This document shows, in pieces, positions 6,382-12,445 of a DNA stretch of 12,445 nt. The stretch's first letter is position 1, and every line of letters starts with the position of its first letter. The DNA comes from an uncultured Collinsella sp. GTDB lineage: Bacteria > Actinomycetota > Coriobacteriia > Coriobacteriales > Coriobacteriaceae. A program made the position numbers and the translations under genes. The notes below the pieces were generated by a model. The model was not told the DNA's origin. It made no database searches and was given only the letters and a program-made list of their open reading frames with translations. The stretch is taken from the NCBI GenBank assembly GCA_900544845.1, contig UQWV01000055.1, positions 1 to 12,445 on the forward strand, read 5' to 3'.

Positions 6382-6420
6382 GAGACGCCGCCCCTTGCGC
6401 ACAACAAAGGACAGCGTCTC
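6382..6420 (-). terminator. Stem-loop, probable end of fructoside operon
   Basis: On the minus strand, GAGACGC and GCGTCTC (plus positions 6414-6420 and 6382-6388) form a 7-bp stem. An inner CCTTTG/CAAGGG stem closes a 7-nt loop, and TTTGG follows. The T run is short. The hairpin lies about 150 nt past the scrB stop and 80 nt before degV, so it could end the operon or lie in the degV leader. Confidence 0.45.
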
Positions 6421-6485
6421 CCTGGAAAACTCCGTGCTTACCTGAGATTTTACACGGTTTATAAATGAGTGTTACTTATCCCGCA

Positions 6486-6513
6486 AACGGTAGCTATACG
6501 CGATGAACGGTAG
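6486..6513. repeat. Paired AACGGTAG direct repeats, 20 bp apart
   Basis: AACGGTAG occurs at 6486-6493 and 6506-6513, on the same face of the helix about two turns apart. It lies in the 270-nt gap between scrB and degV. A similar pair, CAAACGGT and GAACGGT, lies at 11112-11140 near the fructoside promoter. It may be a site for a shared regulator, but this is speculative. Confidence 0.35.
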
Positions 6514-6572
6514 TTCGCTGCAGCAACTGCGACACATTCCGCCCAGCAAGTCCAATCGCGCTCCACACACGG

Positions 6573-8021
6573 TTAATGCGCGAGGCGGTAGAAATCCATC
6601 GACGCCGCACCCTCGGCATGCAACCCCATCGCCGGAACCGCCGGCGAATAGGTACGGCTCGTAAGTGCCGCCTCGCCGCCATTTGCAAAAATCTCGACCA
6701 TCGTAGTGTCCGAAAGCACGCGCAGGTCGCGAAGCTCGCTGAGCTCGATGGACCTCTGGTCGCGCCCATAGCCTTCGTCACCCATGTCGAGGGTAAGCAT
6801 CCCGTCCGCATAACGCACAAAGACACCCTTGCGGATTTCGAGCTCGGCCATCTTGGCGCCCTCACAGGAAACCACAAGATCAAACAGGCGGCCCGGCTCC
6901 TCAACGGTTTCACCGCCTGTCGCGCGAACGCAGTCACCGCGCATCCTCTCAATCTCGTGCGCCGGCTGCTGGCAGAGCTTACCATCGCGTATGCTCAGCT
7001 CTCGCGGCACCGTCAACGCGCACTGCCATCCGCGCGCCACCGTCGGGTTTTCTGCCGTCGCGTCGGGGCAACCCGACCATCCGACCATCAATCGCCGGCC
7101 TGCAGCATCCTCAAAGGACTGCGGAGCATAGAAATCAAAACCGGCATCGACCATCGGGGGCATGCCCTTCCCGACGATTTTAAAGCTCGGCGCCTCCCAA
7201 TCGGCCTCGATGGGGAACCACACGCACTGATGTGGATTGCGGTAACGCCAACCATCGGCAGGCACACCCTGCGGACAGCAAACGAGAATAAGCTCGCCAT
7301 CGAGCTCAAACAGATCGGGGCACTCCCACATAAAGCCAAACTTCTCGCCCAACTCAATGCGCGTCGCATAGCTCCAGTCCTCAAGATTGCGCGAGGTATA
7401 GACAAGCACGCAGCCACGGTCGTCTTTCGTACGAGCGCCCAGAACCATGTAGTAGATACCGTCGTGTTCAAGGATCTTGGGGTCGCGCACGTGCGTACCG
7501 ATATCGTCGGGGTAATCGACCGGCCCAACAGCTATGCGCTTCTCGCCCAATTCGTCGGGATTCTCGGCAACCATATGAATCTGGTTTTGCTCACGGCCCG
7601 TCAACACGTAGTCGTAATCATCACGGTCAAAATGCTTAACGTTGCCGGTATAGAAGTAGTGAATCTTGCCATCACGTACAAAGGCAGAACCAGAATACGC
7701 TCCACTCGAATCCAAATCGGAATCGGGGAACAGCACGGGACCGTGATTCTCGTACGTCACAAAATCCTTTGTCGTCAGATGGTTCCAAAGCACTGGACCG
7801 CCATGCGCAGCGTCGAACGGATCGTATTGATGATAGATGTGATACGTATCACCAATCTGAACCAAACCGTTGGGGTCGTTGAGCCAGCCAAGCTCAGGCT
7901 CCACATGGAACAGGAGCCTATCGGGGTCGGACGCGATGCGAGCCGCCGTCTCATCCTGTCCGGCACGCCACTGCTCATAGTCCGCACGCATCACCTTGTT
8001 TTTTTGATTAAACATCGCCAT
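6573..8021 (-). CDS. scrB: Sucrose-6-phosphate hydrolase, GH32
   Basis: This cytoplasmic enzyme splits sucrose-6-phosphate (made by PTS import of sucrose) into glucose-6-phosphate and fructose. The 482-residue length is typical of ScrB/SacA. GH32 motifs are clear: GWLNDPNGL with nucleophile D49, SGSAF (110-114), RDPK (179-182, transition-state Asp), and WECPDLF with acid/base E233. A beta-sandwich domain follows, ending in FANGGEAALTSR-type sequence. There is no signal peptide. ATG at 8021 has AAGG only 3 nt upstream, so ATG at 8015 (9 nt spacing) is an alternative. A run of seven A's follows within the first ten codons. It is the last gene of the operon, 95 nt after the PTS gene, with a strong hairpin between. 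Confidence 0.93.
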   Translation of the reverse strand: MAMFNQKNKVMRADYEQWRAGQDETAARIASDPDRLLFHVEPELGWLNDPNGLVQIGDTYHIYHQYDPFDAAHGGPVLWNHLTTKDFVTYENHGPVLFPDSDLDSSGAYSGSAFVRDGKIHYFYTGNVKHFDRDDYDYVLTGREQNQIHMVAENPDELGEKRIAVGPVDYPDDIGTHVRDPKILEHDGIYYMVLGARTKDDRGCVLVYTSRNLEDWSYATRIELGEKFGFMWECPDLFELDGELILVCCPQGVPADGWRYRNPHQCVWFPIEADWEAPSFKIVGKGMPPMVDAGFDFYAPQSFEDAAGRRLMVGWSGCPDATAENPTVARGWQCALTVPRELSIRDGKLCQQPAHEIERMRGDCVRATGGETVEEPGRLFDLVVSCEGAKMAELEIRKGVFVRYADGMLTLDMGDEGYGRDQRSIELSELRDLRVLSDTTMVEIFANGGEAALTSRTYSPAVPAMGLHAEGAASMDFYRLAH

Positions 8022-8037
8022 TGACCTTCTCGTCTAT

Positions 8038-8079
8038 GGGAAAGGACGCTCGACTCACACGAGCCGAACGCCCTTCCCC
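8038..8079 (-). promoter_or_regulatory. 19-bp hairpin between PTS and scrB genes
   Basis: The arms 8038-8056 and 8061-8079 pair fully in the minus-strand transcript, with four G.U pairs and a GTGT loop. No T run follows, so it is not a simple terminator. It ends about 17 nt before the scrB start. Its position in a polycistronic message suggests a role in mRNA processing, stability or unequal expression of the two genes. Confidence 0.55.
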
Positions 8080-8116
8080 AAATGGACTTATCCGCACATT
8101 ACGCTGAACGGCTCAA

Positions 8117-9568
8117 CTAGAAGCTAACGTCGAAGCCAGCGCCAGCGCCCTCTTCATCGGTGGTCGGCACGCCCTTTGCCTTGTTGTAGGCAAAGATCAA
8201 GACGATCGGCACGATGAAGGCGATGAGATTGCCAGCCACATACCACACGAGCGTCTCGGGCGTAACGATGAGCAGGCCAAGCACGCCGGTCAGACCCTGA
8301 CCGATGGCGCGCACCTCAAAGAGCTTCACGAAGGCACCGCCGCAGCCTGCACCGATGCAAGCGCAGATGAACGGGATGATCGAGTAGCGCATGTTTGCAG
8401 CAAAGATTGCGGGCTCGGAGATACCGACCAGCGTCGGGATAAAGGACGACATGCAGATGTTGCGCTCTTTGGAATGCTTCTTGTGAATGAGGTACATGCC
8501 GATGGCGCCGCCGCCCTGGGCGATGATGGAAACCGACCAGATTGCCTGGATGTAGTTGAAGCCAGTCGTGGCAACGAGGTTTGCCTCGATACCCTGGATG
8601 AACTGATGCGTACCGGTAACGACGAGCGGCTGCAGGAATGCGGCAAAGACAAAGGCACCGAAGACGCCCATCCTGTTGTACAGGATATCGATTACGCCGG
8701 CGAGGACGTCGCCGATCAGGTTGCCGAGCGGGCCGAACACGGTGAACAGGGCGACGTTAGCAAGAATCAGGGTAACGGTCGGGACAAAGACGAACGAAAC
8801 GACCTCGGGGATGTACTTCTGGGCAATCTTCTCGACCTTGGCCATAAACCAGGCAGTCAGGATTGCAGGGAACACGCCGCCCTGGAAAGCAACCATGGGA
8901 ATGGAGAGCGGACCGAAGTTCCAGTACTCAGCACCCGTCGGGTCCATAACGAACGTGTTACGGTTCATAAGGCTCGGGTGAACCATGACGATACCGACGA
9001 GGATGCCCAGGATCGGGTTACCGCCAAAACGCTTGACCGCGCTGTACATAACCAGGACAGGTAGGTAGTCGAAGGTGGTGGCGATAATGGCAAAGAAGCT
9101 TGCGAGGTTCTTGAGGAACTCGCTGTGATCGGCGAGGCTGCCCTCCATGCCAAAGAGGCCGTTGGCAACGATCAGCGACTTAAGGCCGATGATGATAGCA
9201 GCGCCGACGAAAGCGGGAATGATGGGGATAAAGATGTCCGAGAATACCTTGAGGACCGAGAAGAACTTGCCCTTCTTGTCCGCCTCGGCGCCCTTGACCT
9301 CGGAAGCGCTGATCTCCTTAACGCCCGTCAGAGCCATAAACTCATCGTAAACCTTGTTGACGGTACCGGTACCGAAGATGATCATGAGCTGGCCGCTGTT
9401 GTACAGCACGCCCTTGACGCCATCGATGTTCTCGAGCTCGGCCTTGTTGTACTTGCTCGTATCCTTGAGCACCAGACGCAGACGCGTAACGCAATGCGTG
9501 GCGCCCTCGATGTTCTCCAGACCGCCGACGTTATCGACGACTTGCTGAGACACTACTTTGTAGTCCAT
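8117..9568 (-). CDS. PTS EIIBC permease, sucrose/glucoside family
   Basis: This membrane permease imports and phosphorylates a sugar. The 483-residue protein has an N-terminal EIIB domain (about 1-85) with the phosphorylated cysteine C26 in GATHCVTRLRL, then a hydrophobic EIIC domain with many membrane segments. The EIIC domain shows GTHQFIQGIE and GISEPAIFAANMRY, characteristic of the glucoside/sucrose/trehalose group. There is no EIIA domain, so a separate EIIA (often the glucose-type one) must supply phosphate. I chose ATG at 9568, with GGAG 6 nt upstream. The ATG at 9580 touches its own AAGGA. The similarity alone does not separate sucrose from trehalose; the flanking GH32 genes favour sucrose or a short fructoside. 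It is 45 nt after the upstream GH32 gene. Confidence 0.93.
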   Translation of the reverse strand: MDYKVVSQQVVDNVGGLENIEGATHCVTRLRLVLKDTSKYNKAELENIDGVKGVLYNSGQLMIIFGTGTVNKVYDEFMALTGVKEISASEVKGAEADKKGKFFSVLKVFSDIFIPIIPAFVGAAIIIGLKSLIVANGLFGMEGSLADHSEFLKNLASFFAIIATTFDYLPVLVMYSAVKRFGGNPILGILVGIVMVHPSLMNRNTFVMDPTGAEYWNFGPLSIPMVAFQGGVFPAILTAWFMAKVEKIAQKYIPEVVSFVFVPTVTLILANVALFTVFGPLGNLIGDVLAGVIDILYNRMGVFGAFVFAAFLQPLVVTGTHQFIQGIEANLVATTGFNYIQAIWSVSIIAQGGGAIGMYLIHKKHSKERNICMSSFIPTLVGISEPAIFAANMRYSIIPFICACIGAGCGGAFVKLFEVRAIGQGLTGVLGLLIVTPETLVWYVAGNLIAFIVPIVLIFAYNKAKGVPTTDEEGAGAGFDVSF

Positions 9569-9613
9569 GTTCCTCTCCATTCCTTTACGAAATCATAAGA
9601 CGTTTTGATGCCA

Positions 9614-10996
9614 TTACAGAGACGCGATCGTTGCATTTGCGCACTTAAGCGTACCGTCGGTGACCGTCAGCGCCACACCCTGGCCCTGCTTATTGCAGAA
9701 TCGAGCGTTAAGCGCAACATCATCGACAAAGATGGTCGCGATATCGTCGTCAACGACCAGGCGCACATGATGAGTGCCCTCGCCCTTAAAGAACAACGGA
9801 CGCTCGAGGCCCATGTTGTTGACCTGGAACCACGGATACTGGGGGGCCGCCGTAAACTCGAGCTTGCCCTCACGCAGGTTGGCGCGGAACTCATAGGCAA
9901 GACCGGACTCGGCGTCCTCGGCAAGCTTCACCGAGAAGCCGGCAGCGTCACCGGCGAGCTCGATGTCGGCATCGAGCATATAGGTGGAACCGGCATCCGC
10001 GGCGAGCACCTGCTCGACCTTGCCCGACTCGCAGGAGAGCTCAAAGGCCTCGACTGCCTTAGCCTCGCCAAAGGCGCCAAGCATGCTGTCAGGAAGCTTG
10101 GTGCCGAGCGTTCCGTCGGCACGCTGAACGATCTCGAGGGGCATAAAGGTGCCACCCCACAGGTAAGAGCTGGGGTCACCGCCCTCGTCACGCGTAGGAA
10201 CCCAACCAAAGAGAACGCGGCGCTCGCCATCAAATGCGGTACGCGCGGCATAGTACGCGCGGCCATCGAAGGAATCGTCCGCAGGAGTGATCCAAGGACC
10301 GTTGATAGAGCGAGACATGCGATAACGGGTCTTGTTGCCATCACTGTACTCAGAGAACACCAGATACCACCAGTCGCCCATCTTAAAGAGATCAGGCATC
10401 TCGAACATGGTGTACAGGCCCGGATTCCACCAGTCGCCCTGGAACTCCCAGGTATCCAGGTCCTTGGAGGTGAACTTGACCAGACGACCGGTCATCAGAC
10501 GCTTGTCCTCGCCCACACGCGTGCCGAGGATGAGCATGTACTCTTCGTTCTCCTCATCCCAAAGCACAAAGGGATCGCGCCAGTTGCGGTCATCGTAACC
10601 CTCCTGGGGCGGAAGCAGCGTCTCGGCGATGTTCTTCTCCCACTTGACGGCGTCGTCACTCGTTGCGTGAAGAAGAACCTGCTTCATCAAGCGTGCCTTG
10701 ACCTTATCGCGATTGCAACCAGTGTAGAGCGCATGGTACTTGTCGCCCACCTTAAACACCGTGCCGGCATAAACATACTGGTCGACTTCCTCGTCGCCGC
10801 CACGCTCAAGGCTCTCGCCAAAGTCTTTGTAATTGACGAAGTCCTTGGTTGTCGCGAGTGCCCAGCCAAACGGCTCTCCGAAAGGTCCGGGGTTACGCGT
10901 GTCACGCTGGTGATAGAGATAGAACGTGCCGTCCTCGCCGTACGGCATGATGTCGCCTACCCAAATTCCCTCAGGCTGGTAATACACCTTGTGCAT
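9614..10996 (-). CDS. Atypical GH32-type fructosidase, cytoplasmic
   Basis: The 460-residue protein belongs to the GH32/GH43 five-bladed propeller group and keeps the three catalytic acids in altered settings. GDIMP (D15) stands where classical GH32 enzymes have NDPNG, WRDPF gives D141, and FEMPDLF gives E199. The C-terminal half is a beta-sandwich. There is no signal peptide, so the substrate must be imported. The ATG at 10996 has AAGGA 8 nt upstream. The gene heads the operon, before a PTS permease and a standard sucrose-6-phosphate hydrolase. A second, different GH32 here suggests a substrate other than sucrose-6-phosphate, perhaps a fructo-oligosaccharide or another phosphorylated fructoside. 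This specificity is inference, and I do not recognise a characterised relative by motif. Confidence 0.85.
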   Translation of the reverse strand: MHKVYYQPEGIWVGDIMPYGEDGTFYLYHQRDTRNPGPFGEPFGWALATTKDFVNYKDFGESLERGGDEEVDQYVYAGTVFKVGDKYHALYTGCNRDKVKARLMKQVLLHATSDDAVKWEKNIAETLLPPQEGYDDRNWRDPFVLWDEENEEYMLILGTRVGEDKRLMTGRLVKFTSKDLDTWEFQGDWWNPGLYTMFEMPDLFKMGDWWYLVFSEYSDGNKTRYRMSRSINGPWITPADDSFDGRAYYAARTAFDGERRVLFGWVPTRDEGGDPSSYLWGGTFMPLEIVQRADGTLGTKLPDSMLGAFGEAKAVEAFELSCESGKVEQVLAADAGSTYMLDADIELAGDAAGFSVKLAEDAESGLAYEFRANLREGKLEFTAAPQYPWFQVNNMGLERPLFFKGEGTHHVRLVVDDDIATIFVDDVALNARFCNKQGQGVALTVTDGTLKCANATIASL

Positions 10997-11039
10997 CCGA
11001 GACTTCCTTTCTCACGAGATACTAACTCGGTACAACTGC

Positions 11040-11068
11040 AAGATATGTCAATCGTTTTCATATGTCAA
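11040..11068 (-). promoter_or_regulatory. Sigma70-like promoter of fructoside operon
   Basis: On the minus strand, a perfect TTGACA (plus 11063-11068) is followed by exactly 17 nt and then TATCTT (plus 11040-11045). The implied start of transcription near 11033 gives a leader of about 37 nt before the GH32 ATG, with the ribosome site near 11005. The two tandem operator-like repeats cover the -35, spacer and -10, which fits steric repression. Confidence 0.7.
11044..11060. promoter_or_regulatory. LacI-family operator-like site O1
   Basis: TATGTCAATCGTTTTCA has the central CG with AA and TT arms common to LacI/GalR operators. It abuts the next copy without a gap and overlaps the -10 and spacer of the operon promoter. 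Confidence 0.6.
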
Positions 11069-11077
11069 ACGTTTTCA
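11061..11077. promoter_or_regulatory. LacI-family operator-like site O2
   Basis: TATGTCAAACGTTTTCA differs from the adjoining copy by one base, making an exact 17-bp tandem repeat. It covers the -35 box. The two centres are 17 bp apart, so two dimers would sit on rather different faces of the helix. Confidence 0.6.
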
Positions 11078-11111
11078 CACCAATACGTCTTTTCGCAGTT
11101 CCAGTCGTCGG

Positions 11112-11127
11112 CAAACGGTTGACATAT
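11112..11127. promoter_or_regulatory. Third, inverted operator-like site
   Basis: Read on the minus strand, this gives ATGTCAACCGTTTG, matching the consensus left half and CG core but not the far right. It lies upstream of the -35 box. A weaker half-like GAACGGTCAT follows about 20 bp on. It could be an auxiliary site for looping or cooperative binding. Confidence 0.4.
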
Positions 11128-11180
11128 GCCGGCGAACGGTCATCAGAGGTGTTTGAGGAATTCTTTTGGCACGGGATGAA

Positions 11181-12191
11181 CTACGCGGTTTTACCCTCAA
11201 TGAGTTCAACGGGGAGCTTGATATTCGATTCGGGCTTTTCGCCGTTAATAAGAGCGATGATGGATTGCGCCGCGAGCTCTCCGATGCGATCGATATCTTG
11301 GCGTACGGTTGTTAAGTCAGGCATAAACGTCATAGTGCGGCGGGCACCATCCGCGCCCACGACCTTAATATCGCCCGGAGCGCTCAAGCCTCGCTGCTTC
11401 ATAACGTTGAGACAGATGGCCGCCATCGTGTCGTCTCCCGCAAAGATGCCGTCAATATCGGGGTTCTCATCGAGGATCTTCGCAACGACCGCGCTCTTTT
11501 CGTCGTCGGGCTTAACGAACTCGACCTCACGGACAAGCGCGGGCAAACCGGCCTGCTCAACAACATCGAGGTAGGCATCGGTACGCTTATTGGCAGGCAT
11601 GCGCATGCGGCTATTGCTGCGCAGGCACAGGATGCGTGAACATCCGTCATCGATCAGGCGACGCGTGGCAAGTTCGCCGATGCTATAGCTGTCGCTCGCA
11701 ATCTGAACAGAGGCTTCGCCAAGGTCGCAGTCGATACCAACCAGACTCAAGCCCATCTCGGCATACGCCTCGGCACCGATATTAAGCGAGTTGACGATGA
11801 CGCCATCAACCATATTGCGTCGAAGCATGTCGATATAAGAGCGCTCAAGCTCGGGTCGATTGGCGCTATTGCACAGCAGCATCTTAAAACCGTTTTCGGC
11901 CAGGGTATGCTCAATGACTTGAACCACTTGGGCATGAAACGGACTGCTGACATAGGGGACGATCATACCGATAAGATTCAGGCGACCGTTGAGCATGGCA
12001 CGAGCGATATCGTTGGGCGTATAGTTGATGCGCTTCATCGCGGCATGGACCTTATCGCGGGTCTCTTGGCTAATATAGCCGCGATTATTAAGCACGCGAG
12101 ATACCGTAGTAGGCGAAACCCCCGCCACCGCTGCAACTTCCTTGATGCCAGGCTTAGCCGTATCCTTAGAACGAGCACTCTCGCGAGCCAT
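11181..12191 (-). CDS. LacI-family regulator of the fructoside operon
   Basis: The protein is a 336-residue DNA-binding repressor of the LacI/GalR type. The helix-turn-helix spans about 16-35 (IKEVAAVAGVSPTTVSRVLN), followed by the INYTPNDIARAMLNGR hinge region. A periplasmic-binding-type sugar sensor domain follows, with LNLIGMIVPYVSSPF at its start and DGIFAGDDTMA and MPDLTTVRQD further along. I chose ATG at 12191, with GGAGG 5 nt upstream. An ATG at 12212 would overlap the operator-like site. The gene precedes the GH32-PTS-GH32 operon on the same strand, 184 nt away, and operator-like sites lie at both promoters, so autoregulation and local control by sucrose or a fructose phosphate are likely. 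It resembles ScrR or SacR in context, but I cannot name it securely. Confidence 0.93.
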   Translation of the reverse strand: MARESARSKDTAKPGIKEVAAVAGVSPTTVSRVLNNRGYISQETRDKVHAAMKRINYTPNDIARAMLNGRLNLIGMIVPYVSSPFHAQVVQVIEHTLAENGFKMLLCNSANRPELERSYIDMLRRNMVDGVIVNSLNIGAEAYAEMGLSLVGIDCDLGEASVQIASDSYSIGELATRRLIDDGCSRILCLRSNSRMRMPANKRTDAYLDVVEQAGLPALVREVEFVKPDDEKSAVVAKILDENPDIDGIFAGDDTMAAICLNVMKQRGLSAPGDIKVVGADGARRTMTFMPDLTTVRQDIDRIGELAAQSIIALINGEKPESNIKLPVELIEGKTA

Positions 12192-12210
12192 AGCACCCTC
12201 CCCCATCAAC

Positions 12211-12228
12211 ATGTCATACGTTTACATA
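12211..12228. promoter_or_regulatory. Operator-like site at the regulator's own start
   Basis: ATGTCATACGTTTACATA matches the operon sites (TGTCA, two bases, CGTTT, one base, CA) and has the right half TTTACA of the general LacI/GalR operator. It lies about 20 nt upstream of the chosen ATG, where repression of the regulator gene itself would be expected. Confidence 0.6.
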
Positions 12229-12390
12229 CGAACAAAGCATACCCCAACAAGAGCGGGAAGACGGTAACAGTACAAGTAAGTAAACGACTCATCCAAATAA
12301 TTAGGAGAGTTCCGCCTAACGGGTGACTACACAGGACCCCACATGGCCGGTTTTGGGTTATTTCCAAAAACATCCCGCAGGACGCTAATT

Positions 12391-12426
12391 GGCTCCGCCG
12401 CGAAACTCGCGCAGCGGAGCCTCTTT
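12391..12426 (+). terminator. Strong GC hairpin, plus-strand terminator-like
   Basis: GGCTCCGC (12391-12398) pairs with GCGGAGCC (12414-12421), with three further inner pairs and a short loop. TCTTT follows on the plus strand. On the minus strand the tail is AATTAG, less convincing, though it may still end a gene beyond the right edge. Apart from this hairpin and the regulator's operator, I see nothing supported in 12192-12445, including no convincing promoter. Confidence 0.45.
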
Positions 12427-12445
12427 GCATGTCCGAGGACGTTTT

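Noticed and set aside
6354..6406. TGTTGTGC inverted repeats upstream of degV
   Set aside because: Short arms 35 bp apart overlapping the terminator-like hairpin; no promoter or known motif ties them to a function.
6576..8024. 482-codon open frame on the plus strand, fully antisense to scrB
   Set aside because: It mirrors a clear GH32 gene, has no recognisable domain and no ribosome site, and is explained by codon bias of the real gene.
9592..9609. Operator-like ATCATAAGACGTTTTGAT between the GH32 and PTS genes
   Set aside because: It shares only the CGTTTT core with the operon sites and its arms pair poorly, so chance is likely.
9605..11122. 505-codon open frame on the plus strand opposite the atypical GH32 gene
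   Set aside because: Same reason: it is a shadow of a gene with catalytic motifs, and it runs across the promoter and operators of the operon.

Overview
The window looks like chromosome from a gut Coriobacteriia, most probably Collinsella. The reasons are moderately high GC, strong GGAG-type ribosome binding sites, fermentative and PTS sugar genes (pyruvate formate-lyase activase, sucrose-type EIIBC, GH32 enzymes), a DegV protein, and intergenic repeats of the kind I associate with that group. This assignment is by gene style, not by a marker gene. All supported genes lie on the minus strand, so they are read from the right edge towards the left.

Left edge (1 to about 1408): a GC-rich IS110-family insertion sequence. 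Its DEDD recombinase has a good ribosome binding site, a long structured non-coding leader that could hold a bridge RNA, and a C-terminus that looks short. It sits just beyond the 3' end of engB.

Housekeeping block (1482-4048): a membrane-anchored class A beta-lactamase-fold serine hydrolase, then mtnN (MTA/SAH nucleosidase) and engB (ribosome-assembly GTPase). mtnN and engB are 38 nt apart and probably co-transcribed.

Repeat-rich gap (4049-4448): no gene. It holds a near-palindrome, a 26-bp-arm inverted repeat, a second 16-bp-arm hairpin, a stray copy of the first repeat's arm, and an exact 43-bp duplication of the 3' end of the neighbouring pflA.

Middle (4449-6302): pflA (without pflB in view) and a degV-family fatty-acid-binding protein gene.

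Fructoside locus (6573-12191): a LacI-family regulator gene, then an apparent operon of an atypical GH32 enzyme, a PTS EIIBC permease and a classical sucrose-6-phosphate hydrolase. A sigma70-like promoter (TTGACA, 17 nt, TATCTT) precedes the operon and is covered by two directly abutting 17-bp operator-like repeats. Related sites lie nearby and at the regulator's own promoter. Together these suggest one autoregulated unit in which a sucrose-like fructoside is imported and phosphorylated by the PTS, then cut in the cytoplasm by two different GH32 enzymes. The substrate range is inferred.

I did not find a clearly new defence or catalytic system. The most unusual features are the IS110 leader, the pflA 3'-end duplication within a hairpin cluster, the tandem operators, and the atypical GH32 paired with a normal sucrose-6-phosphate hydrolase.
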